Shown: positions 56,585 through 64,000 of the stretch, in pieces
Layout of the letters: each line of letters begins with the position of its first letter
Numbering within the stretch: the stretch's first letter is position 1
Assembly: GCA_964627455.1 (NCBI GenBank)
Contig: CAZVKC010000019.1
Span: forward strand, 39,296 to 103,295
DNA: 64,000 bases
Direction of reading: 5' to 3'
Origin: F-183 sp964627455
Lineage (GTDB): Bacteria; Acidobacteriota; Terriglobia; Bryobacterales; Bryobacteraceae
Notes under the pieces: generated by a model
The model's database searches: none
The model's input: the letters and a program-made list of their open reading frames with translations, nothing else
Told to the model about the DNA's origin: nothing
Position numbers and translations under genes: made by a program

Positions 56585-57231
56585 GATGTTGCGCCGGCCA
56601 CCATCGTCAATTCCAATACCGGCTGCCGTACAGGATCGAAGCTGTAGCGGTGCAGCCAGGTCGGGCCGTGTTCGCGAATCGCGGCGACGTGTTCCTGCGT
56701 GTAGTAGCCCTTGTGCCGGGCCAGGCCATACTGCGGGAACACCGCATCCCATTCGACCATCGCTGCATCGCGCGCCACCTTCGCAATGATAGACGCCGCG
56801 GCGATCGATTGGGACCGCGCGTCGCCCTTGATAATGGACTGCTGTTCGATGGGAAGATCCACGGTGCAGGCGTCGATCAAAAGATAATCGGGCCGGATGG
56901 AGAGCTTCTCCACGGCCCGTTTCATAGCCAGGCGCGAGGCCTGCAGAATGTTGATGCGGTCGATCTCGAAACAGTCGGCGGCGCCGATTGCCCACGATAG
57001 CGCGCGGTCGCGGATCCGCTCAGCGAGCGTCTCGCGCTTTTCGGCGTCCAACAGCTTCGAGTCGTTGAGTCCGCGAACGGGCTTTGCGGGATCGAGGATC
57101 ACCGCCGCCGCGAACACCGGACCGAAGAGACACCCCCGCCCGACCTCGTCCACACCGGCCACGTTGCGAGCGCCCGCACTACGGGCGAGGCGTTCGAACG
57201 TGCTGCGGCATGTCGACGTTTTGCGAGCCAA
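56581..57231 (-). CDS. rnhB: Ribonuclease HII
   Basis: Removes ribonucleotides from DNA and RNA primers. 216 residues. Motifs: AGVDEVGRGCLFGPVFAAAVI (catalytic DE), LNDSKLLDAEKRE, LIDACTV, KGDARSQSIAAASIIAKVARD and the final HKGYYTQEHVAAI. Start is TTG 57231 (no ATG fits). It follows rplS by 19 bp as in many bacteria (rplS-rnhB). Confidence 0.95.
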   Translation of the reverse strand: MARKTSTCRSTFERLARSAGARNVAGVDEVGRGCLFGPVFAAAVILDPAKPVRGLNDSKLLDAEKRETLAERIRDRALSWAIGAADCFEIDRINILQASRLAMKRAVEKLSIRPDYLLIDACTVDLPIEQQSIIKGDARSQSIAAASIIAKVARDAAMVEWDAVFPQYGLARHKGYYTQEHVAAIREHGPTWLHRYSFDPVRQPVLELTMVAGATS

Positions 57232-57250
57232 TGGGCCTTGGTAAAAGTGG

Positions 57251-57598
57251 TTAGTTCTCGCGTTCCTTGAGGCGAGCGGCCTTGCCCTTCAGTCCGCGCA
57301 GATAATACAGCTTGCTCTGGCGAACCTTGCCCGTACGCACCACTTCGATGCTGTCGATGACGGGCCCGTGAATCGGGAAGATACGCTCGACGCCAGTGCC
57401 GAAGGAGATCTTGCGGACCGTGATCGTCTCGCCCATGCCGCTGTTCTTGCGGGCAATCAGCACGCCTTCATAAGCCTGCAGGCGTTCCTTTTCGCCTTCC
57501 TTGATCTTCACCTGGACGCGGACGGTGTCGCCGATCCGGATCGCCGGAATCGCCTTCTTGTTCGCGTCATAGACATTCTGCAGCATCGCGTTCATCAT
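57251..57598 (-). CDS. rplS: 50S ribosomal protein bL19
   Basis: 115 residues. Family text: IRIGDTVRVQVKIKEGEKER, RLQAYEGVLIARKNSGMGET, TVRKISFGTGVERIFPIHGP and SKLYYLRGLKGKAARLKE. Start taken as ATG 57598 (ATG 57595 or 57586 possible); this overlaps the trmD end by 32 bp. Located at the 30S-50S interface. Confidence 0.95.
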   Translation of the reverse strand: MMNAMLQNVYDANKKAIPAIRIGDTVRVQVKIKEGEKERLQAYEGVLIARKNSGMGETITVRKISFGTGVERIFPIHGPVIDSIEVVRTGKVRQSKLYYLRGLKGKAARLKEREN

Positions 57599-58400
57599 GG
57601 GACTGTTCTTTCAACCTCTCCAATTCCAATTCTTCGAGCAAGCCTGCCGGAAGCAGATCGGGCCTCGACTGCGCGGTCTTGCGGATCGCGGTCTCGAGAC
57701 GCCACTTGCGAATCTCTTCGTGGTTCCCACCTAGCAGCACTTCGGGAACCTTCCAGCCGCGGAACTCCGCCGGCCGGGTATACTGCGGGCAATCGAGCAA
57801 CTGCAACTCACGCGACCCTTTGAAGCGCTTGCCTCGCTTGTCGCGGCCCTTCTTCCAAACCTTGTCCTCGACATTGAGGACGCTATACGATTCGTTTACC
57901 GTCGAATCCACGTTGCCGACCACGCCGGGCAACAGCCTCGCGACGCTATCGACGATCACTGCGGCCGCCAGTTCGCCGCCGCTCAACACAAAATCCCCGA
58001 TGGCGACCTCGTCGTCCACCAGATGCTCGGACACTCGCGCGTCCACGCCTTCGTAGCGGCCGCAGAGGATCACCAGGCGATCCACTTCGCGGCTCCACTC
58101 GCGCGCGACGGTCTGGTCATACGGGCGGCCCGAAGCCGACACCAGGACGACCTTCGTCCGCGGCCCGCGTTCCGGCAGAATCGATTCCACCGCCGTGAAC
58201 AGAGGCTCGGCTTTGAGGAGCATCCCCTCGCCGCCGCCAAACGGCCGGTCATCGACGGTCCGGTGTTTGTCATGCGTCCAGGAGCGTAAATCATGCACCT
58301 GGATCGACAGGATGCCGGACTTTACCGCTTGTCCGACAACACCGAACTCGAAGGGTCCGCGAAAGAACTCGGGGAAGATCGTAACGACATCGAATGTCAA
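57567..58400 (-). CDS. trmD: tRNA (guanine-37-N1)-methyltransferase with a basic insertion
   Basis: Methylates G37 of tRNA with SAM. 277 residues; typical knot motifs: DVVTIFPEFF, DDRPFGGGEGM, LVSASGRPYDQ, LCGRYEGVDARV, GDFVLSGGELAA, then DCPQYTRPAEFRGWKVPEVL and GNHEEIRKWR. Between NESYS and LLDCPQYTRP there is a ~25-residue, Lys/Arg-rich insert (around residues 174-198, VEDKVWKKGRDKRGKRFK) not found in E. coli-type TrmD, where this linker is short and contributes the catalytic Asp. Start ATG 58400 overlaps the rimM stop by 4 bp. Confidence 0.93.
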   Translation of the reverse strand: MTFDVVTIFPEFFRGPFEFGVVGQAVKSGILSIQVHDLRSWTHDKHRTVDDRPFGGGEGMLLKAEPLFTAVESILPERGPRTKVVLVSASGRPYDQTVAREWSREVDRLVILCGRYEGVDARVSEHLVDDEVAIGDFVLSGGELAAAVIVDSVARLLPGVVGNVDSTVNESYSVLNVEDKVWKKGRDKRGKRFKGSRELQLLDCPQYTRPAEFRGWKVPEVLLGGNHEEIRKWRLETAIRKTAQSRPDLLPAGLLEELELERLKEQSHDERDAAECL

Positions 58401-58912
58401 TTCAACTCCCGCAATCCTTCCGGCAGATCCAACCGGACTACCTTGCCAACCACATCAATCTCACGGAAGATCGACCGGTGATAGGGAACCAGAAAGCTCC
58501 GCTCTCCCGAATCCTCTTCCACCTCGAACCAGACCTGGCCAATCGCGTTGTCTTCCTGCCAGCCCGTGAACACACCAATGTGCGTATCCCCGTCATAGGC
58601 GGCGCATCCGACGATGTCGCTGAGGAAGTACTCGCCCTCCGGCAGCGTCACGCGCTCTTCGCGCGGGATGCACACGTCGTAACCGGCCAGTTCTTCCGCG
58701 GCGCTGATCGAATCGATTCCAACGAACTTGAAGACCGGATCACCACGGAAGTCCCAAACAGACTCCACTTCGGCCTCGCGCGTTGCATCGCCCTTCACGA
58801 GCGTCACCCGCTTCAGCTTTTGAAAGCGTTCGGGGTGGCTGCTCAGCGAATCCGCGATCAATTCGCCCTTATTGCCGCGCGTCCTGCGCAGATGCGCGAC
58901 TGTGACGAACAA
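58397..58912 (-). CDS. rimM: 16S rRNA processing protein RimM
   Basis: 171 residues. N-terminal beta-barrel (VTVAHLRRTRGNKGELIADSLS) and C-terminal PRC barrel (YFLSDIVGCAAYDGDTHIGVFTG, FLVPYHRSIFREIDV). Assists maturation of the 30S head with bS16/uS19. Start TTG 58912 with RBS GGAG nine bases upstream, within the end of khpA; ATG is absent. The first strand is somewhat shorter than in E. coli. Confidence 0.9.
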   Translation of the reverse strand: MFVTVAHLRRTRGNKGELIADSLSSHPERFQKLKRVTLVKGDATREAEVESVWDFRGDPVFKFVGIDSISAAEELAGYDVCIPREERVTLPEGEYFLSDIVGCAAYDGDTHIGVFTGWQEDNAIGQVWFEVEEDSGERSFLVPYHRSIFREIDVVGKVVRLDLPEGLRELN

Positions 58913-58918
58913 GGCAGA

Positions 58919-59158
58919 CTACTCCAGGATTTCCAGGTTGAAACGCCGGTCCAGCTTCATGCCGGCCGCGCCGAGCAGCGTCCGGATGGAACGCGCCGTA
59001 CGGCCCTGCTTGCCGATCACCTTGCCGACGTCGCTGGGCGCGACCTTCAATTCCAGCACGGTGACCTGCTCGCCTTCGACTTCGTTGACCGACACCTCTT
59101 CCGGCTGGTCCACGAGCGCCTTGGCGATCTCTTCGACTAAACCTTTGACGCTAGCCAT
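58919..59158 (-). CDS. khpA: KH-domain RNA-binding protein KhpA
   Basis: 79 residues, one KH domain with the GxxG loop in GKVIGKQGRTARSIRTLLGAA and an upstream helix VKGLVEEIAKALVD. Known to bind RNA and, with KhpB in Firmicutes, affect cell size. Standard position between rpsP and rimM. Start ATG 59158. Confidence 0.93.
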   Translation of the reverse strand: MASVKGLVEEIAKALVDQPEEVSVNEVEGEQVTVLELKVAPSDVGKVIGKQGRTARSIRTLLGAAGMKLDRRFNLEILE

Positions 59159-59209
59159 TTGGTTGATCCTGTTGCCTGCCTGCCGGACCGATTGTAACAG
59201 TTACGCGAA

Positions 59210-59458
59210 CTAAGCCGCAGCCGGAGCCGGGTTCGACTTCAGCAAGCGAGCCACGGTGTCGGACGGCTGCGCGCCGTTCTTCATCCAGTGGGCGATGCGG
59301 TCGTGCTTGAGGTTCACCTGCGCGGGCTGCGCAACCGGGTTGTACTGGCCCACGATCTCGATAGCCCGGGAATCGCGCGCGCGTTCCTTTTCGATCACCA
59401 CCACGCGGTAGGTCGGACGCTTCTTCGTGCCGAACCGCGCCAAACGAATCATCAACAT
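59210..59458 (-). CDS. rpsP: 30S ribosomal protein bS16
   Basis: 82 residues: MIRLARFGTKKRPTYRVVVI, DSRAIEIVGQYNP and HWMKNGAQPSDTVARLLK. ATG 59458 or ATG 59452 (MIRLAR, the usual start). It follows ffh by ~50 bp and precedes khpA. Confidence 0.95.
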   Translation of the reverse strand: MLMIRLARFGTKKRPTYRVVVIEKERARDSRAIEIVGQYNPVAQPAQVNLKHDRIAHWMKNGAQPSDTVARLLKSNPAPAAA

Positions 59459-59507
59459 AATATTCTTACTTCACTCCTAGAGGTACGATCTCTCTTATTG
59501 TTACTGG

Positions 59508-60893
<1,386 letters not shown>

Positions 60894-60977
60894 GACTCTA
60901 CTTCGAACTAGTTACTACCGTTGTCGGGGGAGTTGGCGCGCAAAGGCACACTTCCGCTTGTGGAGGGCAGCCTTTCC

Positions 60978-61008
60978 ATTATAGCGGGTCCGGGCGGGGG
61001 TTGTGCAA
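60978..61008 (-). promoter_or_regulatory. Candidate promoter of the ffh-rnhB operon
   Basis: On the minus strand a perfect -10 TATAAT lies at 60983-60978, with TTGCAC as a weak -35 (61008-61003) 19 bp upstream, 85 bp before the ffh ATG. Spacing is one or two bases long. Confidence 0.5.
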
Positions 61009-61019
61009 ATCTTCTTGCT

Positions 61020-61763
61020 TTAGTATTGCCGGATCCGCCAGTTGCGGTATTCGACCTTCATCGGCGGGCCGACGTGGACCTGGACGCCGAGGAGTCCTTC
61101 AGCGGTGCGTCCGGCGGTGTCGTCGTCGATGACGATGGTCATCACGTGGCCGTTGATGGTGTGGATGAGCGTGTTGCCGCGGACGATCAGGTGGACCGAG
61201 TTCCATTCACCGGGCGGATGGATCGCAGCGGCGGGATTGTCGAAGGTCGAGAGAATGCTGGGGATCGCGGTTCCGGTGACGCGGGTCATCTGGCCGCGTA
61301 CGCCGAGGAAGAGACGGCCTTTTTCCTCGTAGGTGTTCCCGGTGTAGCGGTTCTGGCCGTCGATGTCACACTGATAGCCGCGCATCGCGAACTGGTTCGA
61401 CGGCGTGACTTTGTCCGGTACGACGATGCTGCGGTAGTTGATGCCGCTGTTGCCAGCCTGCGTGATGCGGTAGTCGACCTTGAGTTCGAAGTCCCGGGGC
61501 TTGCCGCCGCGCCAGATGATGAAGGTGTTGCTTTTGATGACCGTGTCCGGCGTGATTTCCCCGACCATCGCGCCGTTTTCGACACGCCAGTATTTGGGGT
61601 CGCCTTCCCAGCCGGTGAGCGTGCGGCCGTCGAAGATGGACTGGAATCCCGGCTCCTCGACTCCCGCGGGGATAGGGGCGGGACGGTCGCTTTGCTTCGG
61701 CGTGTACTGTGCGAGCAGCGCTGTAGCCGCAGACAAGAAGAGGAGCAGTGGGGTCGTGCGCAT
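61020..61763 (-). CDS. DUF1080 (3-keto-disaccharide hydrolase-like) secreted protein
   Basis: 247 residues. Signal peptide MRTTPLLLFLSAATALLAQ from ATG 61763. The DUF1080 concanavalin-like domain follows: GFQSIFDGRTLTGWEGDPKYW, VENGAMVGEI, FIIWRGGKPRDFELKVDYRI, NSGINYRS, GYQCDID and EWNSVHLIVRGNTLIHTINGH. Family members act on glycosidic or 3-keto sugars in planctomycetes, acidobacteria and Bacteroidetes. 100-odd bp separate it from the ffh promoter, and it reads in the same direction, so the spacer must end its transcript. Confidence 0.88.
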   Translation of the reverse strand: MRTTPLLLFLSAATALLAQYTPKQSDRPAPIPAGVEEPGFQSIFDGRTLTGWEGDPKYWRVENGAMVGEITPDTVIKSNTFIIWRGGKPRDFELKVDYRITQAGNSGINYRSIVVPDKVTPSNQFAMRGYQCDIDGQNRYTGNTYEEKGRLFLGVRGQMTRVTGTAIPSILSTFDNPAAAIHPPGEWNSVHLIVRGNTLIHTINGHVMTIVIDDDTAGRTAEGLLGVQVHVGPPMKVEYRNWRIRQY

Positions 61764-61809
61764 AGAACCGGGTTGGCGGAATCCAGCATATCGCAGAGCC
61801 CGGCGGCGG

Positions 61810-61860
61810 TTCGACACTCGACACTTTTCGGAGTGTCGAAAAGTGTCGAATTGTGTCGAA
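61810..61860. repeat. Cluster A of 10-bp GTGTCGAA repeats with a 12-bp inverted repeat
   Basis: Three GTGTCGAAxx units start at 61833, 61843 and 61853, exactly 10 bp apart; TTCGACAC and TCGACAC stand in reverse at 61810-61824. CGACACTTTTCG (61819-61830) pairs with CGAAAAGTGTCG (61837-61848) around a 6-base loop. The cluster lies between the DUF1080 start and the end of the HTH gene. Confidence 0.85.
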
Positions 61861-61956
61861 TTAGCCTCCCGCGCTCGTAGGGGTGGTTTCAGTTTTCAAA
61901 TAGCTGCCGGGTGCGGAAACCCCTGCGGGTCCGCCCGAAGTACCTTTGTCGAGTGG

Positions 61957-62469
61957 TCAGGCCACTGCGAGCGATGCGGGTGTCGAAATGTGTCGAATTG
62001 TGTCGAATGTCTGGTCCGGGTATTCGCTCGCTGCGGAGGTGGAGTTGAGCAATCCCCGATCGATTGGCGCGATGCGGCGGATCGCGTCGTTGCGGCTGGC
62101 GCGATTGATCGCGCGGTCGACGCCGGAGGATAGGTGCGCGTCCAGAGTTTCTCCTGCTTCAGTGCTGGCGCCGGCGGTGTTTCGCAGAATCGCCTGGGCC
62201 GCGCGGAGGCGGGTTTGTTCGTTGTCGGAGGCGAGCAAGGCGCCGAGGGTTTCGAAGGCGCGGGCAGCAAGATCCTGCGCGGCGTCGTACATGGCGGCGC
62301 GATGGCGTGCACGTGCTTCCTTGAGGGCGTAGGTGAAGGCCGGGTGGTCGTGTTGCCAGTTGTAGATGGTCGACCGGTGGATTTTGTGTTCGCGCGCGAC
62401 GGCAGCGATGGATCCGCCAGCAAGCAAGCCGGCGAGTACCTGGGATTGAATCGGAGTCAATTCAGGCAT
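61957..62469 (-). CDS. Small helix-turn-helix protein (terminase-small-subunit-like N-terminus)
   Basis: 170 residues; start ATG 62469 with an AAAGGG site. Residues ~8-40 form a HTH: QVLAGLLAGGSIAAVAREHK then HRSTIYNWQHDHPAFTYALKEARA, the pattern of phage terminase small subunits and transposase-type HTH. The middle is helical (RHRAAMYDAAQDLAARAFET, LASDNEQTRLRAAQAILRN). The C-terminal ~15 residues (DQTFDTIRHISTPAS) are encoded by three 10-bp repeats, so this end is repeat-derived. Downstream of fic by 134 bp, same strand. Solibacter-type genomes carry many related HTH proteins (recollection). DNA binding is inferred. Confidence 0.7.
   Translation of the reverse strand: MPELTPIQSQVLAGLLAGGSIAAVAREHKIHRSTIYNWQHDHPAFTYALKEARARHRAAMYDAAQDLAARAFETLGALLASDNEQTRLRAAQAILRNTAGASTEAGETLDAHLSSGVDRAINRASRNDAIRRIAPIDRGLLNSTSAASEYPDQTFDTIRHISTPASLAVA
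61980..62009. repeat. Cluster B of 10-bp GTGTCGAA repeats, inside the HTH gene
   Basis: Three units start at 61980, 61990 and 62000, again exactly 10 bp apart, in the 3' end of the HTH gene. Their consensus (GTGTCGAAtT) is the same as cluster A, 127 bp away. Confidence 0.85.
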
Positions 62470-62603
62470 GAGAACCCTTTCCTGGTTCCAGGATGACAGA
62501 TGGTCCCCAAGGAAAAATCTTGCCGGGTCCCCGCAAGCGCATGGGAATAAAAGAAATAAAAATATTGGAGACCCTGTGAATCACAAAACAGGCCGAAAAT
62601 GTT
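62470..62603. other. AT-rich gap between fic and the HTH gene
   Basis: 134 bp, less GC-rich than its neighbours, with a stretch of A-rich sequence (GGGAATAAAAGAAATAAAAA) on the plus strand. It holds the HTH gene leader; no terminator-like hairpin or RNA recognised. Confidence 0.5.
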
Positions 62604-63821
62604 TTAGAGCGACGGTTTTTCGGGAAAGAGGCCGGGCATCCAGCGCGCCGCGAGTGTGGAAGGAAAGGCAAGGCGGAGTGGCGCACGGGTGCTTTCAGAG
62701 ACGAGGACGTTCTTTTCGAGCAGCGCAGCCACAATTCGGCGTGCTTGCCGTTCTCCAGTGTTCAGCAACGTGACGGCTTCGCTTCGCGGAAGTTCGCCGC
62801 GGTACAGGATCGCCTCAAGAACCAGACCTGCCTTGGGTGGAAGTTCGCCGACGCGGACCTCTTCCTCGGCCCACAACAGGATTCGGGCGCGAAGCCGCTC
62901 AGGTTGCATTAGCGTCTCCATGAAATCCACCTGATCGATGCATAGCTTCAGGAAGAATTCGGTGAACTCGCCAAGTGCTTCCTCGCTGAGGCTGCCGCGT
63001 CCATCGAGATCGTTGCGGCGCGGAAGGTCGCAGTTTGCGAGGAGTTGTTTGTAGGTTTGGACGTTGCGGGCAAGCCCCCGCGCGACAGACCACACGGCGC
63101 CCGTGTCGAGCAGGTTCGATAGCTGGGCATGTGACATCAGCCTTGCCACTCTGCCGTTGCCATCCAGAAACGGATGCATCCACAACAAGCGATGATGTGC
63201 GGCCGCAGCCGCGAGAATCCCTTCGGTCTTGCCCAGCCGGCCATATACGAGTTCGAACCGTTCCAGGAAGCGCGGCAGTGCGCCGGGACTGATCGCGATG
63301 TGCCGGCCAACTTGCACGTCGCGGCGTCGAATTTCGCCAGGCACGACTTTGATGCGCTCATGGGTTCCCGGATCTTCGACCCAAGTGAGCTCACCGGGGA
63401 GCAACTCGCAAAAGCGCTTGTGGATTTCGCAAATCGCTTCTTTGCTTGCCGCCGCTGTATCTCTCAAGCCGGCGTTGTCGATCCATCGCTGCACGGCGAT
63501 GTGGGCGCGCGCTTCGAGTTGCAGGTCGCGGTTGCGGGCATCGTTGCTGTAGTCGTTCCTCAGCGCACGCTCGATGTCGATGGGATGCGTGTCATGTCCC
63601 TCGATGAGGTTTGAGTAATAGCAGTTGATCGAACAAACCAGATCCGCAAGGGAGGCTAGCAGCGGCTTGGGGAGACTGCGCTTGAAGCCAGCGGATCTCT
63701 GGGCAAGCTCCAGAGCGAGATCTGTGATTCTGCCTCGAAACCGGTATCCGCTTCCGAGAATCATCGGCTCCATGGCGGAGACGTGCTCGCCTCGATCTTC
63801 CATTTCGATGTCCGCTTTCAT
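62604..63821 (-). CDS. fic: Fic-domain protein with N-terminal inhibitory motif
   Basis: 405 residues from ATG 63821 (later Met codons possible). The Fic catalytic motif is complete: HPFLDGNGRVAR (His216 to Arg224 plus). The inhibitory motif SNLIEG (S/T-x-x-x-E-G) lies at 70-75, before the Fic core, the class II form in which the helix blocks ATP until released. The C-terminal ~80 residues are a winged-helix (ILYRGELPRSEAVTLLNTGERQARRIVAALLEKNVL). Such proteins AMPylate targets such as gyrase or GTPases. The HTH gene 134 bp downstream could be a partner. No separate FicA antitoxin. Confidence 0.9.
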   Translation of the reverse strand: MKADIEMEDRGEHVSAMEPMILGSGYRFRGRITDLALELAQRSAGFKRSLPKPLLASLADLVCSINCYYSNLIEGHDTHPIDIERALRNDYSNDARNRDLQLEARAHIAVQRWIDNAGLRDTAAASKEAICEIHKRFCELLPGELTWVEDPGTHERIKVVPGEIRRRDVQVGRHIAISPGALPRFLERFELVYGRLGKTEGILAAAAAHHRLLWMHPFLDGNGRVARLMSHAQLSNLLDTGAVWSVARGLARNVQTYKQLLANCDLPRRNDLDGRGSLSEEALGEFTEFFLKLCIDQVDFMETLMQPERLRARILLWAEEEVRVGELPPKAGLVLEAILYRGELPRSEAVTLLNTGERQARRIVAALLEKNVLVSESTRAPLRLAFPSTLAARWMPGLFPEKPSL

Positions 63822-64000
63822 GGATCTACACACGCACTTACATCAAGCTTATTATCAGCATCTTGCGTGGATGTCAATCACCAGAAAGTCCACTGGAAAG
63901 TCCGGTTCGATGTCCGGTTTCAACGCGGGGCCCGAAAAGATGCCTGTCGGGGTTTAGAAATTTGAGGGGGGGATTGAGTTGGTGGACGGCATGGGATTCG

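Noticed and set aside
61833..62009. GTGTCGAA clusters as a CRISPR array
   Set aside because: Units of 10 bp with no spacers of 30 bp and no cas genes.

Overview
This 64 kb window is GC-rich, densely coded chromosomal DNA of a Gram-negative bacterium. LpxC and a TonB-dependent receptor show an outer membrane. The gene mix points, by inference, to an acidobacterium of the Solibacter/Bryobacter type: a PSD1 cytochrome/DUF1501 pair, a DUF1080 hydrolase, several secreted or Tat-exported sugar enzymes, an Oar-like receptor without a plug-rich N-terminus, eukaryote-type Ser/Thr kinases fused to accessory domains, and large secreted proteins of unknown role. Many genes appear to start with TTG or GTG (examples: rocB-like, hybrid kinase, lpxC, rnhB, rimM, adk, pgsA). 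No tRNA, rRNA or CRISPR array was seen.

Layout. 1-6174: the 5' part of a secreted propeller-like protein, then two tandem secreted proteins whose mature parts are identical at DNA level while their signal peptides differ. 6175-9457: adk, rpsT with a strong terminator, a glycerophosphodiesterase and a membrane fatty-acid hydroxylase. 9522-18744: a kinase-FGE fusion, an enolase-superfamily enzyme, a receiver-PP2C regulator, a small zinc protein, a hydroxypyruvate-isomerase-like protein, a RocB-like peptidase, a DUF4159 protein and glutamate dehydrogenase. 18834-26182: a hybrid histidine kinase overlapping an M14-like secreted protein, pta, bacterioferritin, an isochorismatase-GrpB fusion without its catalytic Cys, and a kinase-TPR protein. 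26233-28893: a DUF457 membrane protein diverging from a BlaI/BlaR1-like pair, with two dyads between them. 28931-43764: Hsp70-like protein, TonB receptor, lpxC-pgsA-aroA, a short histidine kinase, GH57/DUF3536, a CPA2 antiporter and the PSD1/DUF1501 pair. 43780-46277: REP-like hairpins, a truncated antitoxin-like micro-ORF, a VOC protein, a small membrane protein, accA and a second fatty-acid hydroxylase. 46281-53621: a SWIM-SNF2 helicase, a Kelch/Ig-like secreted protein interrupted by an N gap, and a TPR lipoprotein-like gene coupled to queG. 54755-60893: an M50-like membrane protein with HDxxH, and the conserved ffh-rpsP-khpA-rimM-trmD-rplS-rnhB translation operon. 61020-64000: a DUF1080 hydrolase, two clusters of 10-bp repeats, a small HTH protein and a Fic protein.

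Working together: the clearest functional units are the ffh-rnhB translation/secretion operon, lpxC-pgsA (envelope lipids, overlapping genes), blaI-blaR1 (protease-relieved repression), PSD1-DUF1501 (paired genes known from Planctomycetes and Acidobacteria) and queG with its coupled TPR gene. The most unusual items are the domain-limited identity of the tandem paralogues, the 10-bp-phased GTGTCGAA repeats that lie both inside and beside the HTH gene, and several enzymes with altered catalytic residues. The 100-N gap is very probably a false scaffold gap that can be closed by a 55-bp overlap.
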